NCBI RefSeq assembly: GCF_900496995.4
Contig: NC_044004.1
Span: 248,001-312,000, forward strand
Direction: 5' to 3'
Source: Aquila chrysaetos chrysaetos
Lineage: Eukaryota; Chordata; Aves; Accipitriformes; Accipitridae
DNA: 64,000 nucleotides
A model generated the notes under the pieces. That model had not been told where the DNA came from. It made no database searches and saw nothing but the letters and a program-made list of their open reading frames with translations. Numbering within the stretch: position 1 is the first letter of the stretch; each line of letters begins with the position of its first letter. Shown here piece after piece: positions 41,501 through 57,824 of the stretch. The position numbers and the translations under genes were made by a program.

Positions 41501-44100
41501 CCGTCAAGGGAAAATGCCACGGCCCGAGCGCGGTTACTCATCGGCAGCCTGCCCTTTCCCACCGCCGCGCTGCCTGCGCTCTGCCAGCTCCGTATCGAGT
41601 GAATTCCTCTCCCCTGATTACACCCTCCAAACACCCATGAAAATCAATGCCGGCTCCGCTCCCGCGGGACAGGAAAGCTGTGCCCTGCCGGCTGCACCGT
41701 CCCCAAGCCGCCGGAGCCACCGCAGCCAGGAGAGAGCTGCCGAGCAGGCAGAGATGCTTCGGAGGGCAGCTGCGTATTAATATACATGACTCTTAAATAC
41801 TTAATCAAAGTGGTAATTCACACTTCTTTTTAAGCTGGAGCTTCTTGCAAACCCTCTGTGGGTGGACTCCAGAGCATCCTTGCCTCAGCCCTGTGAATAA
41901 CCAGGGATTTTATATCTTATTCATCAGATTTCCCAGGGTCCCCACATTTCAGGGCAAGGAACGGGGCGTTTTGACGCAAGCAAGAGGGTGCATTTTTGGG
42001 AGCCAGCCCCAAAGCTCTCTGCTCATGGCAGGAGACGAGAGCCCGGCCAGAGAGCCGAGCATGGTCCTCGCAGCCTTCCCTTCTCCCCACGTAGCCGTAG
42101 CCTTCGGGCGGGCTTTTTCTGACGCTTGTCTTTTAAATATTTATAGGGTTTTGCTTGCTATCATTCAGTTACGCGACTTATCTGAATCTGGTTCAGCTCA
42201 GAGAAATGTGTGTCATTAACGTCTTAAACACCCGATGATCGCAAGCAGTACTCAGGAAAAATGGACTTGTCATCTGGAAAAATACAAAGTAATCTACTCT
42301 CGCTTTCTGGCTAAATGAATGGGAAAATGAGGATTAAAAAGACTCAGTAGAAGGGACACTAAAGCTACTGATCTTCCCCGTTTACATTCTATCCACTGGT
42401 CCAGCGGCAGCAGTCCTGGGGCTCTGCTTTTACTGCTGTACCCTGCAGAAAGAGCCCTCCATCGTGCCCTGCTCTCCCCGTCATGGCAGCGACAGCTCTC
42501 AAGTTTTCCATCCCTCCAGCATCACATTCAGAGAGATAAAACTAAATTTAAAACCCGATCCGAGGCTGGCGAGAGGCACGGCGCTTGCCCTGCCATCCTC
42601 AGCCGTGCCCCATAAGTCACACAGCCTCAGCCCGGGGGGGGGGACGACGACTTCGCCTCAGCTGCCGCCCCCGGCCAGCAGATCTCGCCTGCCCTGGCCC
42701 ATCTGGCTGCACCCAAGGCGATGGAAACTGTTAACCACAGTTTGGAGCGGAGCTGTGAACACACATCCAGGAGCTTCCCAGCAGCCTGCTGCCCCCCCCT
42801 CCAGGTGCCACCCCCAGCGCTGCCGGCATCCACCTCCCTCCTCCGTGGCTGGAAATCTTATTTTTCACCCTAAATTTGGTCAAGCTTAAACCAGTCCATC
42901 AGGAAGGGGAGTAAAAGCGTCCGGCTTGTCCTGCTGCAGGGGCAGGGGACAGAGCATGGGCCCAGCGTCCCCCACCCTGTGGCCTTGAAGCAAAATTACA
43001 GCACATCACCCGAGCCGGGGAGCAGCTTTTCCAGGAGCTTCCCAACGCTACAGGCAAGGCCGATGGTCTTCTCCCACGCATGTCCTTGCGTCTTCTTGCG
43101 TGCTCTGCCTGCTGTTAATCACTCCACTTTGCTTTCAGTGCTTTTACCGTCATTTCTCCGACTCCCTGACAATAAAGAGCTCTGTACTGAGAATATACGC
43201 CTCCTGCTAACCCCTCTCAGTGACTAGCATTTCCCAAGGCCTCTGCGATGTGCTTTCTGCAGCCCTTCGGTCCCCTCGATAGCTCTCTCGTCCTCCACTA
43301 TTTCTCTAAAAACATAAAAAATAATCCGCGTGCACAGAAGGCGATTTCCTCAGGCGACACCAACTCAAACACGGGAGTGGAACGCTCATGAGCCAGAGGG
43401 ACTCATGAGCCTCTCCGGTAAGGTGAACTTCACCCATAGCCTTTATTAGATGAGCAGCTCTCAAACAGAAACCACACTTCTATCAAATCAGCATCAAAAC
43501 ACACCAGTGTTAGTGGGCCCTGAACAAACTCAAGGGCAGGGAGGGGTGAGGTGGTACGACTGCATGCCTCACCTTTGCCTTCAGCAGAACTGGCCACAAA
43601 ATGAGCCATTTTCCTCAGAAAGTCCTCAAAAAGCCTTCCTGAACCATGAAACCGCACTGCCAGAGCCGGGTGTTCCTCTGCCACAGCCACGCACAGCCCC
43701 GGCTCCTGGCTAGCACGGGGACATCTAGTTCTGGCACAGGCTGAAGGTGACCAACAAAGCAAAAAAGGGGGGGAAAAAAAGGGGTTTTTAATAATTACAA
43801 GGAACAAGAACAAAGGGTTCACCTCCTTCTTAGCACAATCATCTACTGCTGTACTGCTGCAGCATCCCAGCCACTCAGGGAGGCTTCCAGCAAAACCAGA
43901 GAAAAGAGGTTATTTCCAACATTAAAATCAAACAAAAAGCAATTCTGAGTCCTTCCAGGTCACCTCCCTGCAGCCGCGGAGCGCAGGGCAAGGCGCCCTG
44001 CCCTCGTGCTCCCCTCCCGACGCGTGCTGCACGGCAGGACGCCAGCATCCTCCAGCGCTGGCAGGCTCCCAGCAGGAATACGTGGGATTTTGACAGTTTG
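38510..44100. other. Intergenic region between convergent genes
   Basis: About 5.6 kb separate the 3' ends of the shootin-like gene (+) and TEX261 (-). No coding exon is supported, and no ankyrin-repeat sequence is seen where mammals have ANKRD53. GC content falls compared with the rest of the window, and AT-rich islands at 40735-40850, 41760-41840 and 42115-42300 resemble conserved non-coding DNA. Part of the right end may be TEX261 3'UTR, since TTTATT (AATAAA on -) also occurs at 43442-43447 and 40641-40646. Confidence 0.5.
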
Positions 44101-44105
44101 ATTAC

Positions 44106-44111
44106 TTTATT
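44106..44111 (-). terminator. TEX261: TEX261 poly(A) signal
   Basis: TTTATT on + reads AATAAA on -, about 480 nt after the TEX261 stop. A T-rich tract (+) directly follows at 44112-44131, which is A-rich on the transcript strand. Human TEX261 has a longer 3'UTR as I recall it, so later sites may also be used. Confidence 0.55.
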
Positions 44112-44586
44112 CTTTTTTTTTTTTTTTTTTTTAATTAATGGCTCTGTGTAAACCTCAGTTAAATGTCAAGCGCGTTCTGCTGCCACACTGAGGGAACCGT
44201 TTCTCCACAGCCAAACTACACCACGCGCAAACTGCTGGTTTTAAAGCCCAGCAGATGACAACGCCTCCCAGGTCCCCAGGCAGGGTGGGCAGCGCCAGGG
44301 GGCCGGACCCTCCTCGCGCTCAGCCGAAGCCAAACATCCTTCTTGCACACAGTCCCGGGGGATCAGCAGAGCTGTAATAAAAAGGCACGAGCCCTCCCCG
44401 TGCGTCTGTCCAGCGCTGCTGGCACCTCCGGTCATTGCCGGGTTTATAGGTTCCTAGCAAAATCCCTTTGAGAGACCTCAAGGAGGGTTCGAGCGAGGCC
44501 TGGGGACAGTGCTGCCTTGCAGCCCTCTGCACAGTTTGGGTCTGCTCTGCTCCTTCACCGCAGCCAACGCCGGCTGCATCCGGGGC

Positions 44587-49763
<5,177 letters not shown>

Positions 49764-49969
49764 GGCGGGGACAAACCGGGCCGGGCCACGCCGGGCCCCG
49801 CCGCTCCCGGTTCCTGCTCCCGCTGTGGCGGCGGCGCTCGGCGCTGACCACGCGGCGCCGGAACAAGCGAGACCCGCCCCGCCCGGCCAGGCCGCCGCCC
49901 CTCGGCGCTACAGCGACCCCTGCAGGCGCGGAGGGCTCCCGAACTGCGGGGTTGGGGGGGGGACACGGA

Positions 49970-51095
49970 CCCCGAAACGTACAGGGACCCCCAAAACTGT
50001 ACAGGGACCCCGAAACGCGGGGGGACCTCGAAACTGCCAGGGACACCCCAAAACTGTATGGCACCCCCAAACTGTACAGGACTCCGAATCATACAGCCCC
50101 CCCCCCAAATGATACAGGGACCCCCAAACCGTACAGGGACCCCGAACCATACAGGGATCCCCCCATACCGTGCAGGGACCCCCAACCGTACAGAGATTCC
50201 CGCCCCCCATACCATGCAGGGACCCCCAACTGTACAGGGATGCCCCCCCTGTACCGTACAGGAACACCCCAACTGCACAGGGACACCCCAAAACCGTACA
50301 GGGTCCCCAAACCGCACAGTGACCCCCCCTCTCCCGAACTGTACAGAGATGACCCAAAACCGCACAGGGACCCCCAACTGCACAGGGACCCCCAAACGGC
50401 ACACCGACCCGCCCAAACCATATGGGGACGCCGAACCGTATGGGGACACCCCGAAACCGTTCAGGGACCCCCAAACCACACAAAGACCCCTCCTCCAAAC
50501 CATACAGGAACCCCAAAATGCATGGGGATCCCCAAAACTGTACAAGGAATCCCCCCAAAACCTGTGTAGAGACCCCCTGAAACCATATAGCGATCCCCCT
50601 CCATGCGTATAGGGACAACTCCTGCAGCTGTATAGGGTTCCCCTGCACCTACATAGGGACCCCCTCTCCGGCCATACAGCCTCCCCCCCCGGGACCCCCT
50701 CCGCACCCGTGCAGGGCCCCCCGACGCTGTATAGGGACCCCTGCACCCATTCACAGGGGTTCCTCTGCACCCATATAATGACCCCAGCACCCATATAGAG
50801 AATCCCTTCACCTGTATAGGAACCCTTGCACCCATATAGGGACCCCCCCAGCTTGTATAGGGACCCCAGGGGGACTCCATGGGGACACCAGGGACCCCAG
50901 CACCCGTGTAGACACCCCTGTACCCATATAGAGACTCCCTGCGCCCGTATAGGGACTCTCTCCATCCATATAGGGATGCCTGCACGTACCTAGGGACCCT
51001 GGGCTGACACCCCAGCACCCATATAGGATCCCTTCCACCTATATGGGGACCCTCCGCATCTGTATAGGGACCCCCGCACCCATATAGGGACCTGG
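49970..51095. repeat. Minisatellite, 17-22 bp, two subfamilies
   Basis: Roughly fifty degenerate copies cover 1.1 kb beginning about 200 bp upstream of the TEX261 start codon. The inner part (to about 50560) uses 'gtacagggacccccaaacc' and the outer part 'atatagggacccctgcaccc'. Both share the core AGGGACCCC. The array happens to be open on the minus strand, which explains a 400-codon frame there. Confidence 0.9.
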
Positions 51096-51889
51096 CAGGG
51101 ACCCCCACCCCAGCACCTTCACACCCGGCTGAATCCTGACCCACTGTGTGTCTGGGACCGACCCTTCCCCACCCCACAGCTCGGGGATCCCCCGGCGGGG
51201 GGGACCCTCAGCCTCTTCCCTTCCCTGCAGCTGCAGTGGGGCTGCACTGGGATGCACTGGGCTGGTACTGGTCTGGCACTGACCTGCACTGGGCTCTGCT
51301 GGGCTGGTACTGGGCTGCACTGGGCTGTGCATCCTGGCCAAGGCTCTGGCTGGAGGCATCCCCTCCTTCCCCTGCACCTGGAGGGTGCCTGGGACCCCCC
51401 CGCAAGCCCTGCCAGGGCACCCAGCAGCCCCCGACCCCGGCCAGATCCCTGGGGGAACAACCCCCACGGGGAGGATTTTGGGGTGCTGGTGTGGAATCCC
51501 TCACTGCTGGGTGCTGGGGTGCTTGCTGCAGGGTGCTGGGGTGCTCGCTGCAGGTGCCGGGGGGGCTCGGTGTCTCCGGGAGCTCGAGGGGAGATGGGAC
51601 AAGCTCACGGGCAGGACCTGTCACGCGTGCACCCATTTCCACGCGTGCACCCATGCACGTACACCCACGCGTTCACCCAACCCGCCCCTGCACAGCCCTG
51701 GGGGCAGAGGGGGGTACAGCTGGTGTCCCCTGCTCGGAGCTGCTGTTCCCCTCCCCCCCCGCCGGGGGTGGGGAGGGGGCTCAGAAGAGCTCTTTGCATC
51801 CACACCTTGCCACCCTGTGCCTGGCATGGCCCGGTTCATGCTCACCTCCCTGCGTCTGCAGCTTTGGGGCGCGCTTAGCACACTCCTGG

Positions 51890-52560
51890 CAGCCCCCTGC
51901 CTTCCCTTTGCACCCCCCCTGCATCCCCCTGCATCCCTCCTGTATCCCCCTGAATCCCCATGCATCCCTCCTGCATCCCTCCTGCATCCCCCTGAATCCC
52001 CCAGCATCCCCGTGCATCCCTCTGCATCCCTCCTGCATCCATCTGAATCCCCCTGCACCCCCTGAATCCCCTTGCACCTCCTGCATCCCTCCTGTATCCC
52101 CCTGAATCCCCGTGCATCCCTCCTGCATCCATCTGAATCCCCCTGCACCCCCTGAATCCCCTTGCACCCCCTGCATCCTTCCTGTATCCCCCTGAATCCC
52201 CATGCATCCCTCTGCATCCCTCCTGCATCCCCCTGAATCCCCCAGCATCCCCGTGCATCCCTCTGCATCCCTCCTGCATCCATTTGAATCCCCCTGCACC
52301 CCCTGAACCCCCTTGCACCCCCGAATCCTCCTGCATCCCCCCTGCATCCCTCCTGTATACCCCCTGTATCCCCCCTGCACCCCCCTTCACCCCCCTGCAT
52401 CCCCTGTATCCCCCTGCACCCCCTTCATCCTCCCGTATCCCCCTTCATCCCCCTGTATCCCCTCTGCACCCCCCTGTATCCCCCCCGTATCCCTCCTGCA
52501 CCCCCCTCTACCCCCCCTTCACCCCCCTGCATCCCCCCCCATCTCCCCCCTGCCTCCGCA
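51890..52560. repeat. 9-10 bp CTGCATCCC minisatellite with higher-order copies
   Basis: Units alternate between 'cctgcatccc', 'cctgaatccc' and 'cctgtatccc'. Larger blocks that include 'atctgaatccccctgcaccc' recur near 52030, 52132 and 52281, showing a higher-order organisation. Confidence 0.9.
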
Positions 52561-52779
52561 GGCGCTGCCCCTCTCTCCCCCCATCGCCCACTCCCCGGCC
52601 CCCGGTGAGCTGTCTCGGTGCCCCGAGCACCCTCAGGACAGTGGGGTGCAGCTCAGCCCCCCCGCTCCGCTGGGCAGGAGCAGGGAGATCCCTGGGGAGG
52701 GGGAGCGAGGGGCCAGGGCCGAGCCGGGAAAGGGGTGGATGGAGGAAACCGCTCCTGCTTTTGCCTGCAGCACGCTGTT

Positions 52780-53705
52780 ATTGTAGGGTTGTGTGAGCAC
52801 CGGGCCGTGTACCCTGAGCTGTTTTATTGTAGGGTTGCGAGAGAAATGGGTTCTTTACCCAGGGTGGTGGTAGGGGGTTGTGAGAGGAGGCGGTTGTACC
52901 CCCTGAGCTGTCGTTGTGGGGTTGTGTGAGCGCCGTGCTGTATACGCGACCCGTTTGTTATTGTAGGGTTGTGTGAGCACCAGGTCGTGTACCCGGATCT
53001 GTTACTGTAGGGTTGTGTACCGTGCAGTATACGTGTGCAGTATACATAACCCGTTTGTTATTGTAGGGTTCTGTGAGCATTGTGCTGTGTATGTGACCGG
53101 TTTGTTATTGTAGGGTTGTGTGAACAACATGTCGTGTACCCTGAGCTGTTGTTGTGGGGTTGTGTGAGCACTGTGCAGTATACGTGACCCGTTTGTTATT
53201 GTAGGGTTGCACGAGCACCAGGTTGTGTGCCCTGAGCTGTTACTGTAGGGTTGTATACCATGCAGTATACGTGTGCAGTATACACGACGTGTCTGTTATT
53301 GTAGGGTTGTGTGAGCACCGTGCTGTATGTGACCTGTTTGTTATTGTAGGGTTGTGTCAGCACCACATTGTGTACCCTGAGCTGTTGTTGCAGGGTTGTA
53401 CACTGTGCAGTATACGTGTGCAGTATATACGTGTGCAGTATACGTGACGTGTTTGTTATTGTAGGGTTGTGTAAGCACCAGGTTGCGTATGCTGAGCTGT
53501 TATTGTAGGGTTGTGTGAGCACCGTGCTGTGTACATGACCCGTTTGTTATTGTAGGGTTGCGTGAGCACCAGGTTGTGTGCCCAGAACTGTTACTGTAGG
53601 GTTCTATACCGTGCACTATACGTGTGCAGTATACGTGACCCATTTGTCATCGTAGGGTTGCGTGAGCACCAGGTTGTGTACCCCGAGCCGTCGTTTCGGG
53701 GTTGC
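52780..53705. repeat. About 19-copy GTAGGGTTG tandem repeat
   Basis: The core 'ttattgtagggttgtgtgag' recurs about nineteen times at 43-58 bp spacing. Two unit types are mixed: one continues with 'ccctgagctgtt' and the other with 'gcagtatacgtg' and 'acccgtttgtt'. Each core includes TAGGGTT, one telomere-like heptamer. Confidence 0.92.
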
Positions 53706-54009
53706 CCTGTGCTGTGCCCCCCCAGCGGGGCAGCCCCTGGGAGCACCCACCCGAGGGCAGGGCTGAGCCCAGCGGGGTGCGGGGGTCCGGTGCTGGCAGG
53801 ATCCGGCCTCGCTTCGAGCCGTTCCCCCCCGGCCCCCCCCCCAAAGTCTTCGCCGCCGCCTCCCCGCCGGCAGCTCGGCACGCGTTTTGGGGTGCGTGAC
53901 GGTCCCCGTCCCCCGCCGAGCTCGGGGTGCCCCGCGGGGCGATGGGGGGTGAAGCAGGCTTCGCTGGGTTTGCCCCGAAAGCGCTCGGGGTGCAGCAGCG
54001 TTCTCCCCC

Positions 54010-54790
54010 CGGGAACAGTGTGTGTGTGTGGGGGGGGGATTTTGGGGATGGGTGCTGGGCTCCAGCACCCCACGGGGCTCCCCCACCCTCAGCAGCCGCT
54101 GCCCCGCTGCGCCTCAGCCCCCAAACCTCGCTGAGACCCCAGGGAGCGTGGGGGGGGGTGTGTATGTGGGGTGGAAGGGCAGGGGGGTGTATTGGGGGGG
54201 GCCCGCACGCTGGGGACGTGCGTGGGGGGGTGCGCATGGGGTGTACCCGCAGGTGGGCTGTGTGCGTGGGGTGTATGTGCGTGGGGTGTCTGTGCATGGG
54301 GGGGGGGGGGCATGGGGTATATGTGCATGGGGGGGTGCATGGAGGGGTGCATGGGGGGACATATGCGTGGGGTGTACATGCATGGGGGGGTGTACGGGGG
54401 ATATGTGTGCATGGGGGGGTGTGCATGGGTGCACATGCACGGGGGGGGGCTGCACAAGGCGGGGGGTGTACGATGTGGGATGTGTGCGCACGGGCTGCGT
54501 GTGCTACGGGGTGTCAGCGCACGGGATGTCTGCGCGCGGGGCTGTGCCGGGGGGGTGCACATGTGTGTGGGGGGGTGTCTGGGGAACATGTGTGCATGGG
54601 GCGTACATGCGTGGGGGGGGGCGGGGTGTGTGCATGGGGTGGTGCAGGGGTGCACGTGCACGGGGTGTGCGTGGCAGGTATGCGCATGCGGGGTCTGGGG
54701 GTGTGGGGTGCATGTGTGTGTGTGTGTGTGGGGGGGTGTACATGGCGGGGGGGGGGTGTGCATGTGTGCGTGCGCAGGGGCCAGGCCCAC
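54010..54790. repeat. G-rich TGCATGGGG array
   Basis: Loosely repeated units of about 10-20 bp, such as 'gcatggggtgtacatgcatg', alternate with runs of 5-13 G. The + strand is extremely G-rich, so the block has high G-quadruplex potential. Confidence 0.85.
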
Positions 54791-55629
54791 GGGCCCCACG
54801 CTGCTGTGGCAGAGCCAGCCCGGTGCTAATGCACCCCGGCACGGCTGGCGGGGGCTGCCGGTCCCAGTGCTGACCCTGGGGGCTCGGTGACCGAGCACTG
54901 ACCCCCGTGCGGGGGCTTCAGACCAGCCCCCCCCCCCCCCCCCCAAGCCCCAGGGGCTGCCCCAGGCAGCCAGGAGCTGCACTGGTGGGGGGGGGGGGGG
55001 AAGTGGCTGCGGGGCCGGTGCCCAGCCTTTGAGGGTGCAGGGGCGGGTGGGGGTAACTGCAAACCCGGAGGATTTGGGGTGCAAGGCACCTGCTCCCCCC
55101 ACTGAGCAGGGAGCCCCCCAAAACAGCCGAAATGCCGAGCGCTTTCCATTGCAAAATACGTGTTTTTCTCAAAACGGTGCCTAGCGCCTGGGATTTGCAG
55201 GAAAAGGCAGGTTTTCACGCCAGTTCTGGAAACTTCTGATAAAAAATGGTCACTGAAAGCTGCTGGGAAGCTCTTTGGAGAGACGATGACCCGGATTTAG
55301 GGGGGTGCGTGCTGGGAGCGGTGGTCGGCAGAGCTGGCGGTGCTCGGCCTTCCTGGGCTGTTTTCCTCTCCCTGTGTCCCCCCAGCCCCGAGGTTTCCCG
55401 TTTTCGCCAGGAATCCCCCGTTTCTCCCCCTTTGGGGAGCTGCCATTGGCACAGGGTCTGCTCAGGCGCTCGGATGGCAGATGCTCGTGCCCGGGGGGGA
55501 GCTCTGGCTGGAGCGAGACCCCCCCCAAAGCTCGGGGCTGGAAGCAGCAGTGAGCACTGGGCAGGGGGGGGCAGTTTTGCCTTTTGCACCCCAATCTGCA
55601 ACCGCCGTGAGCACCAGCACCCATTACCA

Positions 55630-55985
55630 CTGCCTGGATGCCGGGCACCCCGAGAACCCCAGGCAACCCGAGAACCTGGGGCACCCCAGCTATCCTGGGC
55701 ACCCCAGCTACCCTGAGCACCCCAAGCACTCTGGGCACCCCGAGCACTCCAGGCACCCCAAGTACCCCAGGCATCCTCAGCACCCTGGGACCCTTGAGCA
55801 TCCCAAGCACCCCGGGTACCTTGAGCATCCCAAGCACCCCAGCCATCCTGGGCACCCCAGGTACCCTGAGCATCCCAAGCACCCTGGGGACTCCAGGCAT
55901 CCCAGGTAGCCCAAGCACCCCAAGGACCGTGGGCACCCCAAACACCCTGAGCATCCTGGGCACCCCAGGCACCCAAACAGCGCAG
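55630..55985. repeat. 9/18-bp GCACCCCAA minisatellite
   Basis: About forty copies of a 9-bp unit ('gcaccccaa', 'gcaccctgg') form 18-bp dimers. The reverse complement of this unit is the array in ATP6V1B1 intron 9 (27935-28080). Confidence 0.9.
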
Positions 55986-56689
55986 TCCTCATCCCCCTCA
56001 GCACCCACCTCCACCCAGGGACAACCAGGCTGCAGCCCCCAAGCACAGCACCCACGTCACCCCGTTCCCCATCCCACCGGCATCGGGGTCCCCGAGCCAC
56101 CGTGTCCCTGTCCTGGAGCCCGCAGCCTCAGGGGATGCTTGCACAGCGGTGCTCAGTCTCCGTGCTGGGGACCAGAGGGTGCAGGATCTGGTCCGGAGGG
56201 GCCCTGGGGATCCCGCCTGGCCCCAGCCAGGGCCTTTGAGACCCTCTGTGTGCTGCAGTGGGTGGGTGGGCATGGCCCCACGCCATCTGCGGGGCTGGGC
56301 TGCGCGAGGGCTATTTTGGGGTGGGTTGGTTTTTTTTTTTCCCCTTTTTCCCCCCCAGTTCAACCCAACAACAAAATGGCTGCGAAGTTCATCTCCGTGC
56401 CCCGCTGGGAGCTGCCTTCCCTGCCCGCGCTGCCGGGGCACCCAAGCACAACTAATGTGCCAGAGCACCCTGAGAGGAGGCGCGACCGGCTTTTTCCCTT
56501 CTTTTTTCCAGCTCTTTATGTATTTGACAGAGCTTTTTGCTGCTTCCCCCCCCCCCCCCCCCCCCACCCCACCTCTTTCTCTGCCTCCCCGCTCCCTGCC
56601 TGCATGGCACAGGGCACCCCGACTCCTGCTCTCCTGGCCCCCCAACATCCCTGGGCATCCCCAGGTATCTGGGTTTCTCCAACCCCACC

Positions 56690-57265
56690 AGCCCTTCTTC
56701 ATCCTCATGGACCAGCGTGGGGGGGTTTCCCCCCCACGGATCCCCACAGATCCTGTCTGCCACCCCCCAACCCTGTGCATCCCCATGTGCTGGGGGTTCT
56801 CACCCCCCAGCCCTGCTCACCCCCACGGACAGGGTTTTTCTGGATCGCCCAAGCCCCTGGGTTTCGCTATGGACCAGAGTTTTCACCCCCCACAATCCCC
56901 TGTGCAGCCCCACAGATGGGGGTTTCTCAGCCCCTCCCCAGCCCTGTGCACCCCTATGGATGGGGACTTTGTGCCCCCCCAGTCTCGTGCATCCCCATGG
57001 ACCGGGATATCTTCCCTCTCCAGCCCCACACATCCCCATGGAGGGGATTTTGCCCCCCAAATCCTAGGCATCCCCATGGATGGGATTTTGCCCCCCACAT
57101 CCTGAGCATCCCCATGGAGGGGACTTTGCCCCCCAAGCCCCACACATCCCCATGGATGGGATTTTTGCCCCCCACCCCCTGAGCATCCCCATGGATGGGA
57201 TTTTGCCCCCCTCAAGCCCCACTCATCCCCACGGATGGAGCTTTCTCAGCCCCCCACAGACATGG
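56690..57265. repeat. About 38-bp CATCCCCATGGA minisatellite
   Basis: The best-kept copies start 'catccccatggatgggattt' near 57030, 57069, 57107, 57147 and 57184, 37-40 bp apart. The left part is more diverged. Confidence 0.9.
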
Positions 57266-57424
57266 ATTTTGCCCTCCCCAACCCCACCCAACCCCACACC
57301 AGGATGCCCCCCACACCCCCCACCCCCCCCCCCAACCCTCTGGGTCTGGGAAGGGGGGGGGGGACAGGCAGGAAGAGGGGGGCAGCGGCTGCGCGGGGCT
57401 GAGCCCCATTCTTTATGCATCCCT

Positions 57425-57640
57425 GCCCTGATGCAGCCTGACAGGCCAGTTGCATTTGGTACCTCGCACATAAGCGGCCGGAGCTGCCTGCTATTTTGGT
57501 TGATGCTAATTTGCTCCGTGTTGGGCTGCGGTTCACGCTCCGGTCAGCCTTGCCTGATACTATATTCCCGTTTGTTCCAGTAAAGGTTTTTCTGTCAGCT
57601 CCCCTTAGCCTTGACGTGCTCCCCGAACTGTGAATGCAAC
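57425..57640. other. Unique island among satellites, candidate conserved element
   Basis: This is about 200 bp of non-repetitive, balanced-composition sequence between two minisatellites. It includes 'ttgcatttggtacctcgcac', 'ggttgatgctaatttgct' and 'gtttgttccagtaaaggttt'. It has no long reading frame. Its contrast with the repeats around it suggests it is under constraint, but that is not tested. Confidence 0.3.
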
Positions 57641-57824
57641 GCAGTTGGGGACCGGGCCATGTGAGCCTGTCAGCTCTGCTCCGCTCACTGGCCAGTGCTG
57701 GGGGCACCCTGGGGTGGGGGGCACCCCGCTCCCTTCGCCCCCAGGTCGCCACGTCTCGGGGAGGGGAGAGGCGATGGGGTGAGGGAGGAGCGGCGTTAGG
57801 AGCCCCAGTGGGAAGGGGGAGCGC

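Noticed and set aside
52780-53705. CRISPR-like array
   Set aside because: Spacing looks regular, but the intervening segments are themselves repeats of two types, there are no unique spacers and the host is a vertebrate.
52780-53705. Interstitial telomere repeat
   Set aside because: TAGGGTT occurs once per 43-58 bp unit, not as tandem TTAGGG, so it is a satellite with a telomere-like heptamer at most.
55638-57182. A 514-codon open frame on +
   Set aside because: It crosses two minisatellites and a C17 run, and its protein is Pro/Thr/Ser-rich repeat translation. Openness comes from repeat units lacking stops, not from coding constraint.
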